Origin: Corinectria fuckeliana
Taxonomy: Eukaryota > Ascomycota > Sordariomycetes > Hypocreales > Nectriaceae
Direction: 5' to 3'
DNA length: 64,000 bases
Assembly: GCA_019137255.1 (NCBI GenBank)
Contig: WPDH01000187.1
Coordinates: 248,001 to 312,000, forward strand
The translations under genes and the position numbers were made by a program. Positions 45,892-56,245 of the stretch are shown piece after piece. The notes below the pieces were generated by a model. The model was not told where the DNA came from. It did no database searches and saw nothing but the letters and a program-made list of their open reading frames with translations. Position 1 is the stretch's first letter; every line of letters begins with the position of its first letter.

Positions 45892-46990
45892 CTAGACCTT
45901 CAATATATACGCTTCAGAATTGATTTGGTACCCTGGTTCGAACATGTTTATGATGAATGCCAAATACGCAAGAAGGTCGGGGTTCTCAGCATGTTTATTT
46001 TCCACGTTATTTACCCAGCCATAGGCGTTTTCGAGATCATCTTTAAGAGCCCCGAACGCGTCAAGATGGAACAACTGAACCAGTTAGTAACAGCTAATCC
46101 GTGGTCACGGCGAGAAGGGACAGCTTACCTCGTGAAGGAAGAGACCTTAAAGTCCAAGCAGCCCATCGGTTGGACGTGTCTTCTTTATCTTCAGGTTGAC
46201 TCGTCCCTTCATTTTTGAAGTGACCACCTTCCAAACATAGCGAAAGCGAGAGCTTGCACCTTGTTCCATCTCCTTGATCGAGGTTCTATGGTAGCCATCA
46301 CCAATATCCTTGCCTCTTTTTAACCACAGCCCATGTAGATTCATGGTCCTTCTCGTTGAAAGGGATTGTAAGCCATCACAGAAGCCTGGGTGATTACCTG
46401 ATCCTTGGACTCGTCCGTCTCCCAGGCGTAGGCGTCGTTTTCGATATCTTCCTTTATCGTGAATAGAGTGCTGCCTGGTTGAAGAGCCGTGTTACGGATA
46501 AAGTCCAAGTCCACGAAGAATCCGTCGTATAATTCAAACTACCGTTGCACGTCTGGCTTGCACGTAATTACCTGCATATTCGTTAGCAACAATTGCGACT
46601 CATCCAAAGGTATGGGACTCACAAAATCATTGAAGTGCAAGGCTCTGGTGGCCCGCGATGGACTAGAAGAGTATGGTTCCCCTCCATAGCAGCTTCAGCT
46701 GTGAGTCCTGTTGTGTTAACATCTTGATAGTGTTGGCATTGCGGCCATAATTCCAACTACGACTGGTCAAATTGGAATCAATCCCGTTGACCCATCCGCC
46801 ATGTAATGTCCCCTTTTGTCCGCATTCTCTGGCTTGATAACTAATTCTGTTGTAGAAAAGGTTCAATAGGAGTAAATACAGAATACCTCACCGACCTTGG
46901 CAGCACCACTAGCGTATTGCTTTTGCCTTATACCCCATGCAAACTTCAAAGAGCTAACACATTCCTCACAGTGGATTGAACTAAATCCGT
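45892..46990 (-). pseudogene. Unidentified multi-exon minus-strand coding region, broken
   Basis: Protein-like blocks lie in order on the minus strand: CVSSLKFAWGIRQKQYASG; CGQKGTLHGGWVNGIDSN and WNYGRNANTIKMLTQQDS; after a one-base frame change near 46675, RALHFNDFVSPIPLDESQ; across a GTAATT..GTAG intron, FELYDGFFVDLDFIRNTALQ, STLFTIKEDIENDAYAWETD and a GT donor; then FGALKDDLENAYGWVNN and INMFEPGYQINSEAYI with a stop at 45892. Composition and splice sites are those of a real gene, but the first junctions cannot be joined in one frame, so it seems degraded. I do not recognise the family. The 5' end meets the plus-strand FG-GAP relic. Confidence 0.4.
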
Positions 46991-49900
46991 CATTTATCAT
47001 TACGACAGCAACATTTGAAAACTCACAGAGCTCTGATGTGATGACTAAAATGACCGAAGGTGTTGGTGTGAGTTTGAACAAGGCAGGCAACATTGACATC
47101 TTGTTGAGCGAGGCCGTCAGAGAGAGGCTCGCCAAGGTCATCGCAAACGTTCAACCTTGTGGCTCGAAGCGAAAGCGGCGAGCAGCCGTTGTCACAGCTT
47201 GCGAGATACCGCAGATGACCAAGGGAATCAAGAGCGACCCTGTTCTCAAGAAATACTTCAACGAGGATTTCACTGACGAAATGAAGGAGGTCCTCTTGAA
47301 AAAGAAGTTCCCACTTCCAACAGGTCCAAAGAAGCCAGTGGAAGAACCTGAACCCACAAGCTTATGAGCGATTGGTGGTACGACTTCATCCACCAAATCC
47401 CAAAAGACTGGATCAAGGACCCCATCGGAAAAGATCCAACCCGCGATGACGGTGTTGATGCCAACGGTAGATTGGACAAGAACATTCCCGATCCCGATTG
47501 GGGCATAATTCCAATCAGGCAAAAGTCTCAGAGCGCAGTTTCGGAGGTCGCCAGTTGGGCCAAGACAGGCCGTCTTCAGCGAAAGTGTAACGGCAACCCG
47601 GAATGGCGGGCAGTTGGCAAGATTGCCCTGGGCAGCGTCGGTCACAGCGGAGACTGGCAATATCACAAGAGCTGGGTTGAGCCAGACCACGACAAATGGG
47701 AAGGAGGGAACAAGGTTGCTGATGGGCTTGGGAAAGATAAGCGATACGTACGGTGAGTGCTGACAGTTGTACCCTGGCATATCATATGCTGTGAGATCAC
47801 TAACGGTCGATGGAAAGCCTTCACGACATGAACGGCGACGGCAAGGCCGGTGAGTTTTCGTCTCAACGTCTCCTCCACATCAACCTAACTTTGAATGCAT
47901 TTAGACTATCTTTGGATTGACCTAAAAAGCGGAAAGGTTACATGTTGGACCAACAATCTCCCCGACCACTGGTCGCCAGCTGGAAACAACGGGGGCGTCA
48001 TTGGTAGTGGAGTGACGGCATCAAAATATATATACATTGCTGTATGTGTTCCTAGACTTGGCAGTCAACATTTCAGTTCTGCTAACATAGATAGGACCTG
48101 AACGGCGATGGGGTGAGGCGATATCAAGACTTGCTCTGCAACCATTGTGGCTAATCTAATATCGTGTAGAATGGCCTGACTATCTAGTCGTCAACCCGGA
48201 AGATAGTTCTGTTAAGATCTGGTGGAATTATGGACCTAGCGACGATTAGGTCAACAGATGGAAGTTTGTTGAGGGTAGCCAGATCGCATCCGGCGTCCCG
48301 CATGCCAACTTAGAGACACTCCGATTTCCTGACACCAACGGAGATGGGAGAGCTGACTATGTCTACATCGGCGAAGGTGGTTCGTTGAAGCACCATCTCA
48401 ACACCGGATCACCAGGTGGACAGGATGTTCCCTTCTATGCTGAGGGGGGAATTGAGACTCGTGCCGCCAACGACATATCTGACCTCGTCTTTGCTGATGT
48501 AAGTTTCTTCAAACGGGCTATAAAGCGCTTCGATATAGCTAACATTTCGAAAGATGAACGGAGATGGTCGTGATGGTAAGTGTTTGTCATTTAACAAGGC
48601 AAAATAGATTGATATACTGACCTTTCCAGACTACCTGATTTGGGATAACGACGGTGGCCTCACCGGGTTCTTGAACCAGCGCACAAACTCCGAAGGCGTG
48701 CCACTCTACATTGACCAGGGCAAGAAAAGGACGATTGCAGATGGTATCAAGAAGGATCCCAGCTCAATCATCCTAGCCGACATGGATGGGTATCTAACCT
48801 CTGGCTCCCTCCTGTGAGTCCTGTCAGCTGACACAGCTTTTAGTGACGGTAAAGATGACTATGTCTACGTTGGCGAAAACAGTGCTCTCTTCCTACGGTA
48901 CAACCGCGTGAAAACTGATGACAGCATGGTAACTGACGGAATTCGCCTCGCTGATGTCAACGGCGACGGCGTAAGTCCACTGCTGTCCTAGTGTAGCCCT
49001 GACTTGCTGACATAAGATAATCTAGGCGGACGACTACGTCTGGATCGACCCCAGTACGGGCGCCCCGACAGTCTAGTACGTCACCCTCTAACACGCAAAG
49101 AATGCTATCAAAGTAAAAGACTAACCACCATGTAGTCTCAACAAGGGCCCGAACAAGGATGATTATCTAGGATGGTTATGGGCACCCTTGAACAGTGGAA
49201 AACCTATTGCCTCCGGTGCGGCGCTCGGTCCACAGGTGAAATGGGGTGATGTGAATGGGTGCGTATTTCTTCACTGATGGTGCGTCTGAGGACGGACTCA
49301 TGCTGACGTGAAACACAGAGACGGACTAGATGACTATCTTGATGTCAATCCAAAGACGGGACTTCTCAAGTTGTACCAGAATAAGGGCAAAGCCTCAAAT
49401 GAGTACGGCTGGTTGTTCCAGCCGGTGGGAGAAACAGCAAGTGGGCTTGGGAAGGAAAAGAATGTTCGCTTCGCCGATATAAAGGTGACGGAGTAAGCTA
49501 CAACCTGACTTGTGAGGCGTGGTATGCCGTTTGTAATCCTAACACGATGACTTGTAGATGGCCGACTACATCTACCGCAGCGTCGCCAACAATACAGAGG
49601 ACAAGTAGAAGCCTCTTCCCGATGCTGACGCTTCAGGGATCGGACAGCGACTAGAAGAGGTTCGGTTCGTCGACATCAACGGGTATGTTCCGACAAAAAC
49701 CCCTACTTCTTTCTGTTATTTGTTCCTCCTTTCCTCCTCTCGACAAGTACACTAACCAGTATCCCAAAGTGATGGAAAGGCCGACTATGTCTGGACGAAG
49801 CCGCTCGATGGCAGTGTCCAAGTTTGGCTCAACGATTACCCCAAGACACCGACGTGGCGAAACATTGGCTCTATCGCTGGCGGTGTTGGCACCTCGGGCA

Positions 49901-50490
49901 CCAACATCCGATACGCGACCCTACAGAAGGGAGGCCGTGCAGACTACGTCGTCGTTGATCCCAATACTGGCGCTCTCGGGGCCTGGCTCAACGGCTGCAA
50001 CGACCTCGCGCCTCCCTTGCTTGTTGAGAACCCCCCACCCCCCCCTGTCTGTAACAAGGAATCTGATTTCCCCGGTCATGCCAAGATCCGTGAGAAGAGT
50101 CGCAGGCTCGCCAAGAAATCTTGCAAAAAGAACTTTGGAAATATTGATAAAAGAGTGGAATCTGGGTACAAGATTGAGAAGACTCTCAAGGACGAATATG
50201 GAATCAAATTCCGCTTCTCCGTCACCTGGATTGACGGCTGCAAAGTGACAGGGACGGGGCATACGAACCAGGATGTGCTTAACCCTGAAGAGGACTATAG
50301 TGTAAGGTGCTATTTTGCATTTCGAACGCCTTGGGTATACTGTACGTTGAGCCCTTGTTGACATTATTCTGTGCCTGCTGTATTGTATCTTGCTAATCAT
50401 CATTTTCTACTAGGCTGGGATGGTAATAATGGTGTTGGAGCTTATCAGGATGTCAAATGTCTTCGATACCGGATTGATGCGGCAGTTTAA
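46980..50490 (+). pseudogene. FG-GAP/VCBS-repeat protein gene, inactivated
   Basis: A long multi-exon gene. It opens with a non-repeat part (VGVSLNKAGNIDILLSEAV, CGSKRKRR, EVLLKKKFPLP), then at least eight FG-GAP/VCBS-type units, each with a D-x-N-G-D-G-x-x-D-Y loop (DMNGDGKADYLWID, DLNGDG, DTNGDGRADYVYIG, DMNGDGRDDYLIW, DVNGDGADDYVWID, DINGDGKADYVW and others). A Cys-containing tail follows a PPPPP linker (VCNKESDFPGHAKI...VTWIDGCKVT...CLRYRIDAAV, stop 50490). About eleven GT..AG introns can be placed. Lesions: frame change near 47363, frame change after the acceptor at 48169, TAG at 48247, missing base near 49483, TAG at 49606. Repeats of this type form beta-propellers in secreted or surface proteins. 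The N-terminal region with a signal peptide was not found. Confidence 0.75.
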
Positions 50491-50699
50491 ATCACATTTT
50501 CTATTCCCCGAGTTGATAATTTCATTCAAAACAGTTAGTAAGTATTAAGTCCTCTAAGCTTATTGCAGCAGCTGTACTCCCAGGTTTAGCCGTATAAGAT
50601 CTGAAGATATATTACTAGTAAATAAATCCTTAAGATATCAAGGAAGGCATATTTAACACTAAACAATAACTTCCTAAATATATTTGTTCTGGATCAAAC
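50491..50699. repeat. Short dispersed repeat motif after the FG-GAP gene
   Basis: 50628-50660 (GATATCAAGGAAGGCATATT then TAACACTAAAC) is a copy of the motif at 33308-33345 and 54273-54305. The rest of this gap is AT-rich and non-coding. Confidence 0.5.
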
Positions 50700-51080
50700 C
50701 CACATCAACAAAGAGCTTTTGGTAGATGCCGAGAGCACTACGCCAGATTCGACCAGCGTGAACCTAGCCTTACCGAAGCTTTGGGTTGTCTGGGAATCAT
50801 CCTCTTGGAACTGATTTGGGAACATCCTCGACGAGCAGCCGTGTAGAAAGAGATAGGCGACAAGGAGAAACCAGGTAGAAAAGGAATGCTTTGACGTTGT
50901 GGCCGCTCGGGGCTGGCAGTGCCATGTAAACGAGGAGGCAGGTCTGGATTATGCTGAAGTAGTTAGGTGGCGTTTGTGAGGAAACCGAAGCGCTCTGCCT
51001 GAGAAGTGGAGGCAAGATATGCTTCAGAGAGTGATACAGCCTCTGACAAGGTGTAGTGGTTGTCTCAGGAGTTCGAGCGT
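50700..51080 (+). pseudogene. Second DUF7580 C-terminal fragment
   Basis: Two plus-strand frames together give LGIILLELIWEHPR, then NEEAGLDYAEVVRWRL, TGA, GNRSALPEKWRQDMLQRVIQ and PLTRC. This is the order and wording of the last ~90 residues of DUF7580-type proteins (compare the relic on the minus strand at 40160-41963). It has a frame change near 50820 and an in-frame TGA, and nothing of the N-terminal domain, so it is a truncated relic. Confidence 0.6.
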
Positions 51081-51542
51081 AGTGCACCTCAGGTAGCGTT
51101 GTGTATTAAATTGCTTATTCTGACAGGTTCGCATCGGCTGAATGCATTGCTCTACTTCCGGGACTTGTACCATGTGCTTCAGCATTCCATAGGTGAATAT
51201 AACCAATACCATACCTACGATTTGCTGTCTCTTTCAGGATTAGTGTATAGGTCTAGCCATTACGTTGGATTCTCCGCACCTCGGTCTTTCATTTCCCCCC
51301 GGGTCGTCATGATCCGGGGAAGTAACATCGACTGATTGCGGGGTAAATGCCTTGACCGAGGCTCAGCCAGGTCACGCGAAGCAAATGCAGCTACATAAGG
51401 AATCCATTTGGAGTGATAGTCGTGGTGTGTAGCTGAATATTCCAAGTGTCTGCTCAACAGCCTGCAGCTTGGAACAACTCTCGGTTCCTCTGACCTCGTC
51501 AGCGTCATAACACCCCACCAATAACTTCAGTACTATATCGAG
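51081..51542. other. Upstream region of the acyl-CoA synthetase
   Basis: No coding signal; likely promoter of the next gene. No clear TATA box. Confidence 0.4.
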
Positions 51543-53412
51543 ATGATCTTCAACGAAGGAAACGTGGTTCCAGTTCCCAATCTAGACCTCCTCACCTTCT
51601 TATTCGGTACGCGTCCTTCAGCAGCAGATTTAAGGGTTTCTGCTAATAATACGCAGATTCAGAACACTGTCGCGCCGATGAAGACACGCCAATACATGCC
51701 GAAGCGAGAGACCCAGGGCGATATATCACCAAATCTCAAGCGCGAGCCTTGACAAAGCAGTTCGCCTATTTCCTCCGGAATTACTATGGTATTGGCGCCA
51801 CCGGGCCTGGCAAAGATGTTGTCGTGACTGTATCCACCGGCCAGTCTGCGCTCGCCTGTATGTTCTTTGGTGTGATTGCAGCTGACGGAATCTATTCGGC
51901 TGCATCCTCGGCAAGCACAGTAAAGGATTTGGTGAGGCAGATACTTGATGGTCCCGGAAAATTGGTCGTCTGTAGTCCGGATGTCAAGGAACTGGCTGTT
52001 GGCGCCGCGAAGACCGCTGGACTGCCAGAGAGGAATGTTCTTGTGCTGGAAAGTCACCCGGAAGTTAGGCTTAAGAGTGCTGATGGAAAGCTGGCCTGCG
52101 ACTTCAAACACAGTCTCTCCTGGAGGAGAATCTCGGATCCAGCGGAGCTAGAGAGGAGCAAGATCTGTATCTTGTACTCATCTGGCACTACCGGTCTCCC
52201 TAAAGGCGAGTTGCCGGTTTGACTCCTTGAAAGGAATCTCTGACTGACAGCTCTAGGCGTGCTCATATCCCATACCAACGTAGTATCGGAAGCCGCGATC
52301 CCGGCCGCAGTGGCTAGGCCGATATACGATGAAGAAGCTCGCAAAGGCAACCCTTTCCATCATCGTACCCTAGGGCATCTACCCACCGCCCACATCGCCG
52401 GCGTGCAGGGCTACTTCATCAACCCCTTCTACGAAGGCGGCATCGTCTATTGGATGCCGACGTTCAGCTTCGATGCCTTTCTCCGCTACTGCAGCGAACT
52501 GCGCATAACAGGGTTCTTCACCGTGCCCCCAATTTTCATGGCTATTGCGAAGCACCCTAGCGTGAAAGACCAGTTCCGTCACATGAGGGTTGCAACAAGC
52601 GGTGCCGCGCCCTTGACGGGAGATTTGCAGCTGGCGGCGACAGACAAGATGAACTTTGGCTCCTCTATAGTCCAGACATGGGGATTAAGCGAGACAACGG
52701 GGTCAGCTACCATGACTCCTCCGGGAAGGCCGGTCACGATGGGTAGCTTGGGGTTTTTGTTGCCAAACTTGCTTCTGAGGTGGGTTCTGTCCGAATAAGT
52801 GAGTGCGGTAGATACTAAGAAAGCAGGCTGGTCGACGACGAGAAGAAGGATGTTCAGCCGGGCGAGCCGGGCGAGGCATTCATAAAGGGACCGATCGTTA
52901 CCCAAGGGTATCACAATAACCCCAAGGCTAACCGAGAGTCATTCACAAAGGATGGCTGGCTTCGCACTGGAGACATCCTCCGAGTGGAGGAAATGGAACT
53001 CTTCGTTGTCGACAGAAAAAAGGCAAGTTGAATGTCATAGGTCTACCGTCTGGCGAGTGACGGACGCTAATTCTCGCAGGAACTGATAAAATACAAAGGC
53101 CTACAAGTCGCTCCCGCGGAGCTGGAGGGGCTCATTGCCTCGCATCCAGCTGTTCTCGACGCCGCCGTCATCGGCATCGCCCAGGACGGCACAGAAGTCC
53201 CCCGAGCATACGTTGTCCTCGGCTCGCAAGCTGGAGGTAAAGTCTCAGAAGCGGAACTGGTAGAGTATGTGCGATCCAAAGTCTCGGACCATAAGCGCTT
53301 GCGTGGCGGCGTGCACTTCGTCAAGACTGTGCCGCGCAGTCCATCTGGGAAGATCTTGAGAAAGGAGGTGAGGGAGATGAGGAAGATTGAAGAAAAAGGA
53401 TCGAAATTATGA
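51543..53412 (+). CDS. Peroxisomal acyl-CoA synthetase / 4-coumarate:CoA ligase-like enzyme
   Basis: Five exons: 51543-51606, 51657-52205, 52257-52779, 52827-53022 and 53080-53412; 554 aa. AMP-binding (ANL) superfamily signatures are in order: YSSGTTGLPKG (P-loop, about 194-205), HLPTAHIAGVQGYF, ATSGAAPLTGDL, QTWGLSETTGSATMTPPG (adenine-binding A5 motif), GWLRTGDILRVEEMELFVVD (A7, ribose-binding Asp), RKKELIKYKGLQVAPAELE (hinge and A8) and RSPSGKILRKE (catalytic A10 Lys). The enzyme adenylates a carboxylic acid and transfers it to CoA. The C-terminus is GSKL: -SKL is the classical PTS1 peroxisomal signal, as in fungal 4CL-like ligases. Introns 2 and 4 start with GC (AAAG|GCGAGT; AAAAAG|GCAAGT), needed to keep the motifs in frame. 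The acid substrate is unknown. Confidence 0.92.
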
Positions 53413-53488
53413 TAGATAGGTGGAGCACCTAGACTGTGTAGGCTTTACGTGCTGCTCCCAAGACCATTTCCTTTTTTATATTGCTTGT
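53413..53488. other. Short gap before repeat copy A
   Basis: 3' flank of the acyl-CoA synthetase. Confidence 0.4.
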
Positions 53489-53935
53489 CCCTCCTCGATG
53501 AGGGAACTTTGTGTGTTGCATTTACTATACTGTCACGCATTACATCTTACATCGTAAGGCTCGTTGACGTGAACTTTTATTTTCATCAAGCTTTAAATTA
53601 TGCCTTATTGACCCCTCTACCCTTTACAGTCTGATCTAACTTTTCTAACTCCAACATTCTCGGCCCATAACTCTTCTATAGATACCTTGATACCTCTTCA
53701 GCTGGCCAACCGGACTAGCTCCACGCAGCCTAGCAGCTCTTTAAGCTATAAGCCTGACTTTATATCATCCTATATCTCCTCGAGGAATCTGGTCTTATCG
53801 CCTGATATAGTTTGATCCCTGGCTAGCTGTAATAGCAGTGTCTCCTCCTTCTCGATGAAGGCGATATCATTAGCATTCACGGCTCTGCTGTTAAGAAGCG
53901 GGAAGCAGTTAAAGGGGGCCAGATTTACCCTCTAC
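53489..53935 (+). repeat. ~430 bp repeat, copy A
   Basis: Homologous along its length to 55846-56245 in the same orientation. Shared anchors are CTCGATGAGGGA, TGTGTTGCAT, GCTGTCACGCATT-like text, AGGCTCGTTG, ATCAAGCTTT, CTTATTGACC, GATCTAACTTTTC, CGGACTAGCTC, CTGACTTTAT, ATCCTATATCTC and AGCTCTGCT/CGGCTCTGCT. Differences are mostly transitions. On the minus strand both copies can be read as a decayed protein (RAVNANDIAFIEKEETLLLQ, then LARD), with stops, so the repeat is probably a piece of an inactivated transposable element or repeated gene. Confidence 0.8.
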
Positions 53936-54320
53936 ATCTTGCTAAGGGTGCCTCAACAGCTTGATTAAAGGCACCTAGATACAGCAATTTGGCTTCTTAA
54001 AGCTGCTACTTGTAATTATATACCTTTATCGCTCTATTATCAAGATCGTAGTGGCATTCCTCTATGTATGTATTATAGCCATAGCTCTTATTTGTCTGGA
54101 TGGCATAGCAAGTGATTTGTATTGTAGGCATTATAGTGATATTACTTTTTAGGTTTGTATTAAAGGTGGTGTTTTAAGATTGTGTTAAAGAAATCTAGCC
54201 TGGCTTGTCAGCTTAACGAGAGATAGGTAGGCTTTTATGTTGTGTTAGCTATATTGCTTTCTTTTATCTGACAAGATATCAAGGAAGGCTTATTTAAAAC
54301 CAAATATTATTACTTGTCCC
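53936..54320. repeat. AT-rich stretch with second copy of the 33 kb dispersed repeat
   Basis: 54177-54305 repeats two blocks found at 33064-33120 and 33290-33345 (TTGTGTTAAAG..CTAGCCTGGCT, GGCTTTTAT.TTGTGTTAGC and GATATCAAGGAAGGCTTATT). The remaining 240 bp are AT-rich with no coding signal. The repeat runs up to the 3' end of the minus-strand gene next door. Confidence 0.6.
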
Positions 54321-55705
54321 TTAATCATCCTCACCATCTGCATCTTCCTTGTCAGTCTTATCTTCCTTATCCTTGTCACCATCCTCCCCCCTCTCGTCAT
54401 CCTTTTCATTCTCGTCAGCTTCATCTTCCTTGTCATCCTCCTCCTCATCGTCACCCTCATCGCCCTCATCACCGTTATCCTCCTTTTCCTTCTCAGAAAC
54501 ATCATCCTCCCCATCAAAATCCTCCACCTCCAGCTCAAAACCCACGTCCTCATCCTCGTCCTCATCCTTTTTATCGTCTTCTGGGCTCGATACCCTATTT
54601 CCAGGTGGCCACTCTCCGGTCTGGCATAGATCCCATGAAGACTTGAGCAGTTTCTTATTCGAATCCCAGTCTTCATGAGCCTGCAAGTAATCCTCGTGGA
54701 CTTTGGGGTCGAGAGATACTCCACGCTGCAGGTAGGCAGGGTTTTGCTTGCAGAATGGTAGACGCTTCTTGGGGTCATCACAATCGGTTGCCACAAAGAC
54801 GATTTCTCCATCTGGTACGGCGACTTCATCTGGACCGACTCTCTTGTTGAGAACAGTGGTGGCGCATTCTCCCTCTTCCTTGACCCCCGAGCACCAGCTG
54901 ATTAACCAAACACGATGTCTCTGTCCGCGAACTGTGATGCCACATGACCTGAGTTTTAATTGTGGTCAGTGCCATCTCTAGATGACTTCAAGGGGAGTTT
55001 GTGCTCACTTAATCATGCGCGGGACGAACGCCCAGTAACCGCACTCGTTCTGGACCTGTTTAGGCTTTTGGAGGAAATCGCTCGCAGTCGTGAAGTTGGG
55101 CGACATAAAGTTGAAGGAAGTGCCCATGGTGAAAGTTCTGCTGTCAACCTTTGCGGCCCAATCCAATTCTGGGTTGAGGTCGTTTGGTATTTCTGCCTCT
55201 AGGCTGCAGTCTCCGCGACCACAACTGCTCGTATTGAAAGGCGCCTCGAGACCATAGTGCCACTCGGTGTGCATCTGGCAGTATTGCTGGCACTAGACTA
55301 ACAGTGAGCTCATGACTTCGTCAACACGGGTGTACGCTTACTCACCTTTCGATACCAGTTCGGTTTGCAATGGCTTTTGCCATCAAGCTTTTTCTTTGGC
55401 TTGCATCCAAAATATTCCTACGAAATCAGCGTTGGTTTCCTGCGATCACTGGTCGTAGATAGGAGACTTACCTCATTTGGAGGCACTTTTGTGACATCCA
55501 AGCATGTTTCGTTTCTTGACTTATTAATGAGGGTCTCGATCTGGTACTTATTGTTCCCCCGTTCGCCGACTTCGCCTTCGCCAACGCGCTCGGCTTCCTC
55601 GAAGCTTTCGTCGATGAGACGTTCGTCGGGAGAGCGGTCGTCGAAGACATACGCCAACGTCGTGGAGGCACAGAAGGCGAGCGTGAGGAGGGTTGAGGGA
55701 CGCAT
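54321..55705 (-). CDS. Secreted Cys-containing protein with long acidic tail, unknown function
   Basis: Four exons: 55705-55472, 55417-55346, 55292-55009 and 54948-54321; three GT..AG introns; 405 aa. The signal peptide is MRPSTLLTLAFCASTTLAY. A short acidic segment follows, then a Cys-containing domain (FGCKPKKKLDGKSHCKPNWY, CQQYCQMHTEWHYG, SSCGRGDC, CGYWAFVPR, SCGITVRGQRHRVWLISWCS, FVATDCDDPKKRLPFC). The last ~100 residues are almost entirely Asp, Glu and Lys and are likely disordered or cation-binding. I do not recognise the family. The gene sits between two copies of a ~430 bp repeat and has a TATA box at 55827. Secretion and disulfides suggest an extracellular role. Confidence 0.8.
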
Positions 55706-55826
55706 GGCTGTTGATTCTCCTTGATGCGATTATCTAGATAATTGCTTCAGCAAGTGGGAACCAAGTCCCGTCTCTCGAAGGCTTCGGTTGGAAAATTCGT
55801 TAAGAGAAATTCGAAACCGACCAAGG

Positions 55827-55834
55827 TATATATA
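55827..55834 (-). promoter_or_regulatory. TATA box of the acidic-tail secreted protein gene
   Basis: TATATATA about 120 bp upstream of the start at 55705, directly next to repeat copy B. Confidence 0.5.
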
Positions 55835-55845
55835 CGAGGGGCCCC

Positions 55846-56245
55846 TCGATGAGGGAGCTTAGTGTGTTGCATCTACTGTGCTGTCACGCATTGCATCTTG
55901 TGTCATGAGGCTCGTTGGTTTCAACTTTGTTTTGATCAAGCTTTGCATCGTACCTTATTGACCTCTCTACTTTTTGCGCCCGATCTAACTTTTCCAAAGC
56001 GTACCTCAGCTGGCTATCCGGACTAGCTCTACGCAGCGTAGCAGCTTTTCGAGCCACGGGCCTGACTTTATGTTATCCTATATCTCATCGAGGACTCTAG
56101 CCTTATCGTCCGATCTGGTTCTTTAATCTCTAGCTAGCTATAGTAGTAATATCTCCTCCTTCTTAATAAAGGTAATATCTTTAGTATATATAGCTCTGCT
56201 ATTGAGAAGTAGGTAGTAGCTAAAGAGAGCTAGATTTTGTTAAAT
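55846..56245 (+). repeat. ~400 bp repeat, copy B
   Basis: Direct repeat of 53489-53935 lacking about 50 bp in its middle (after GATCTAACTTTTCC). Its start lies a few bases beyond the TATA box of the gene between the copies. It is more AT-rich than copy A in its second half (for example TAGTATATATAGCTCTGC against TAGCATTCACGGCTCTGC). Confidence 0.8.

Noticed and set aside
47151..47780. 209-codon minus-strand ORF
   Set aside because: Antisense shadow of the FG-GAP gene's first exons, which are supported by downstream repeats and splice sites.
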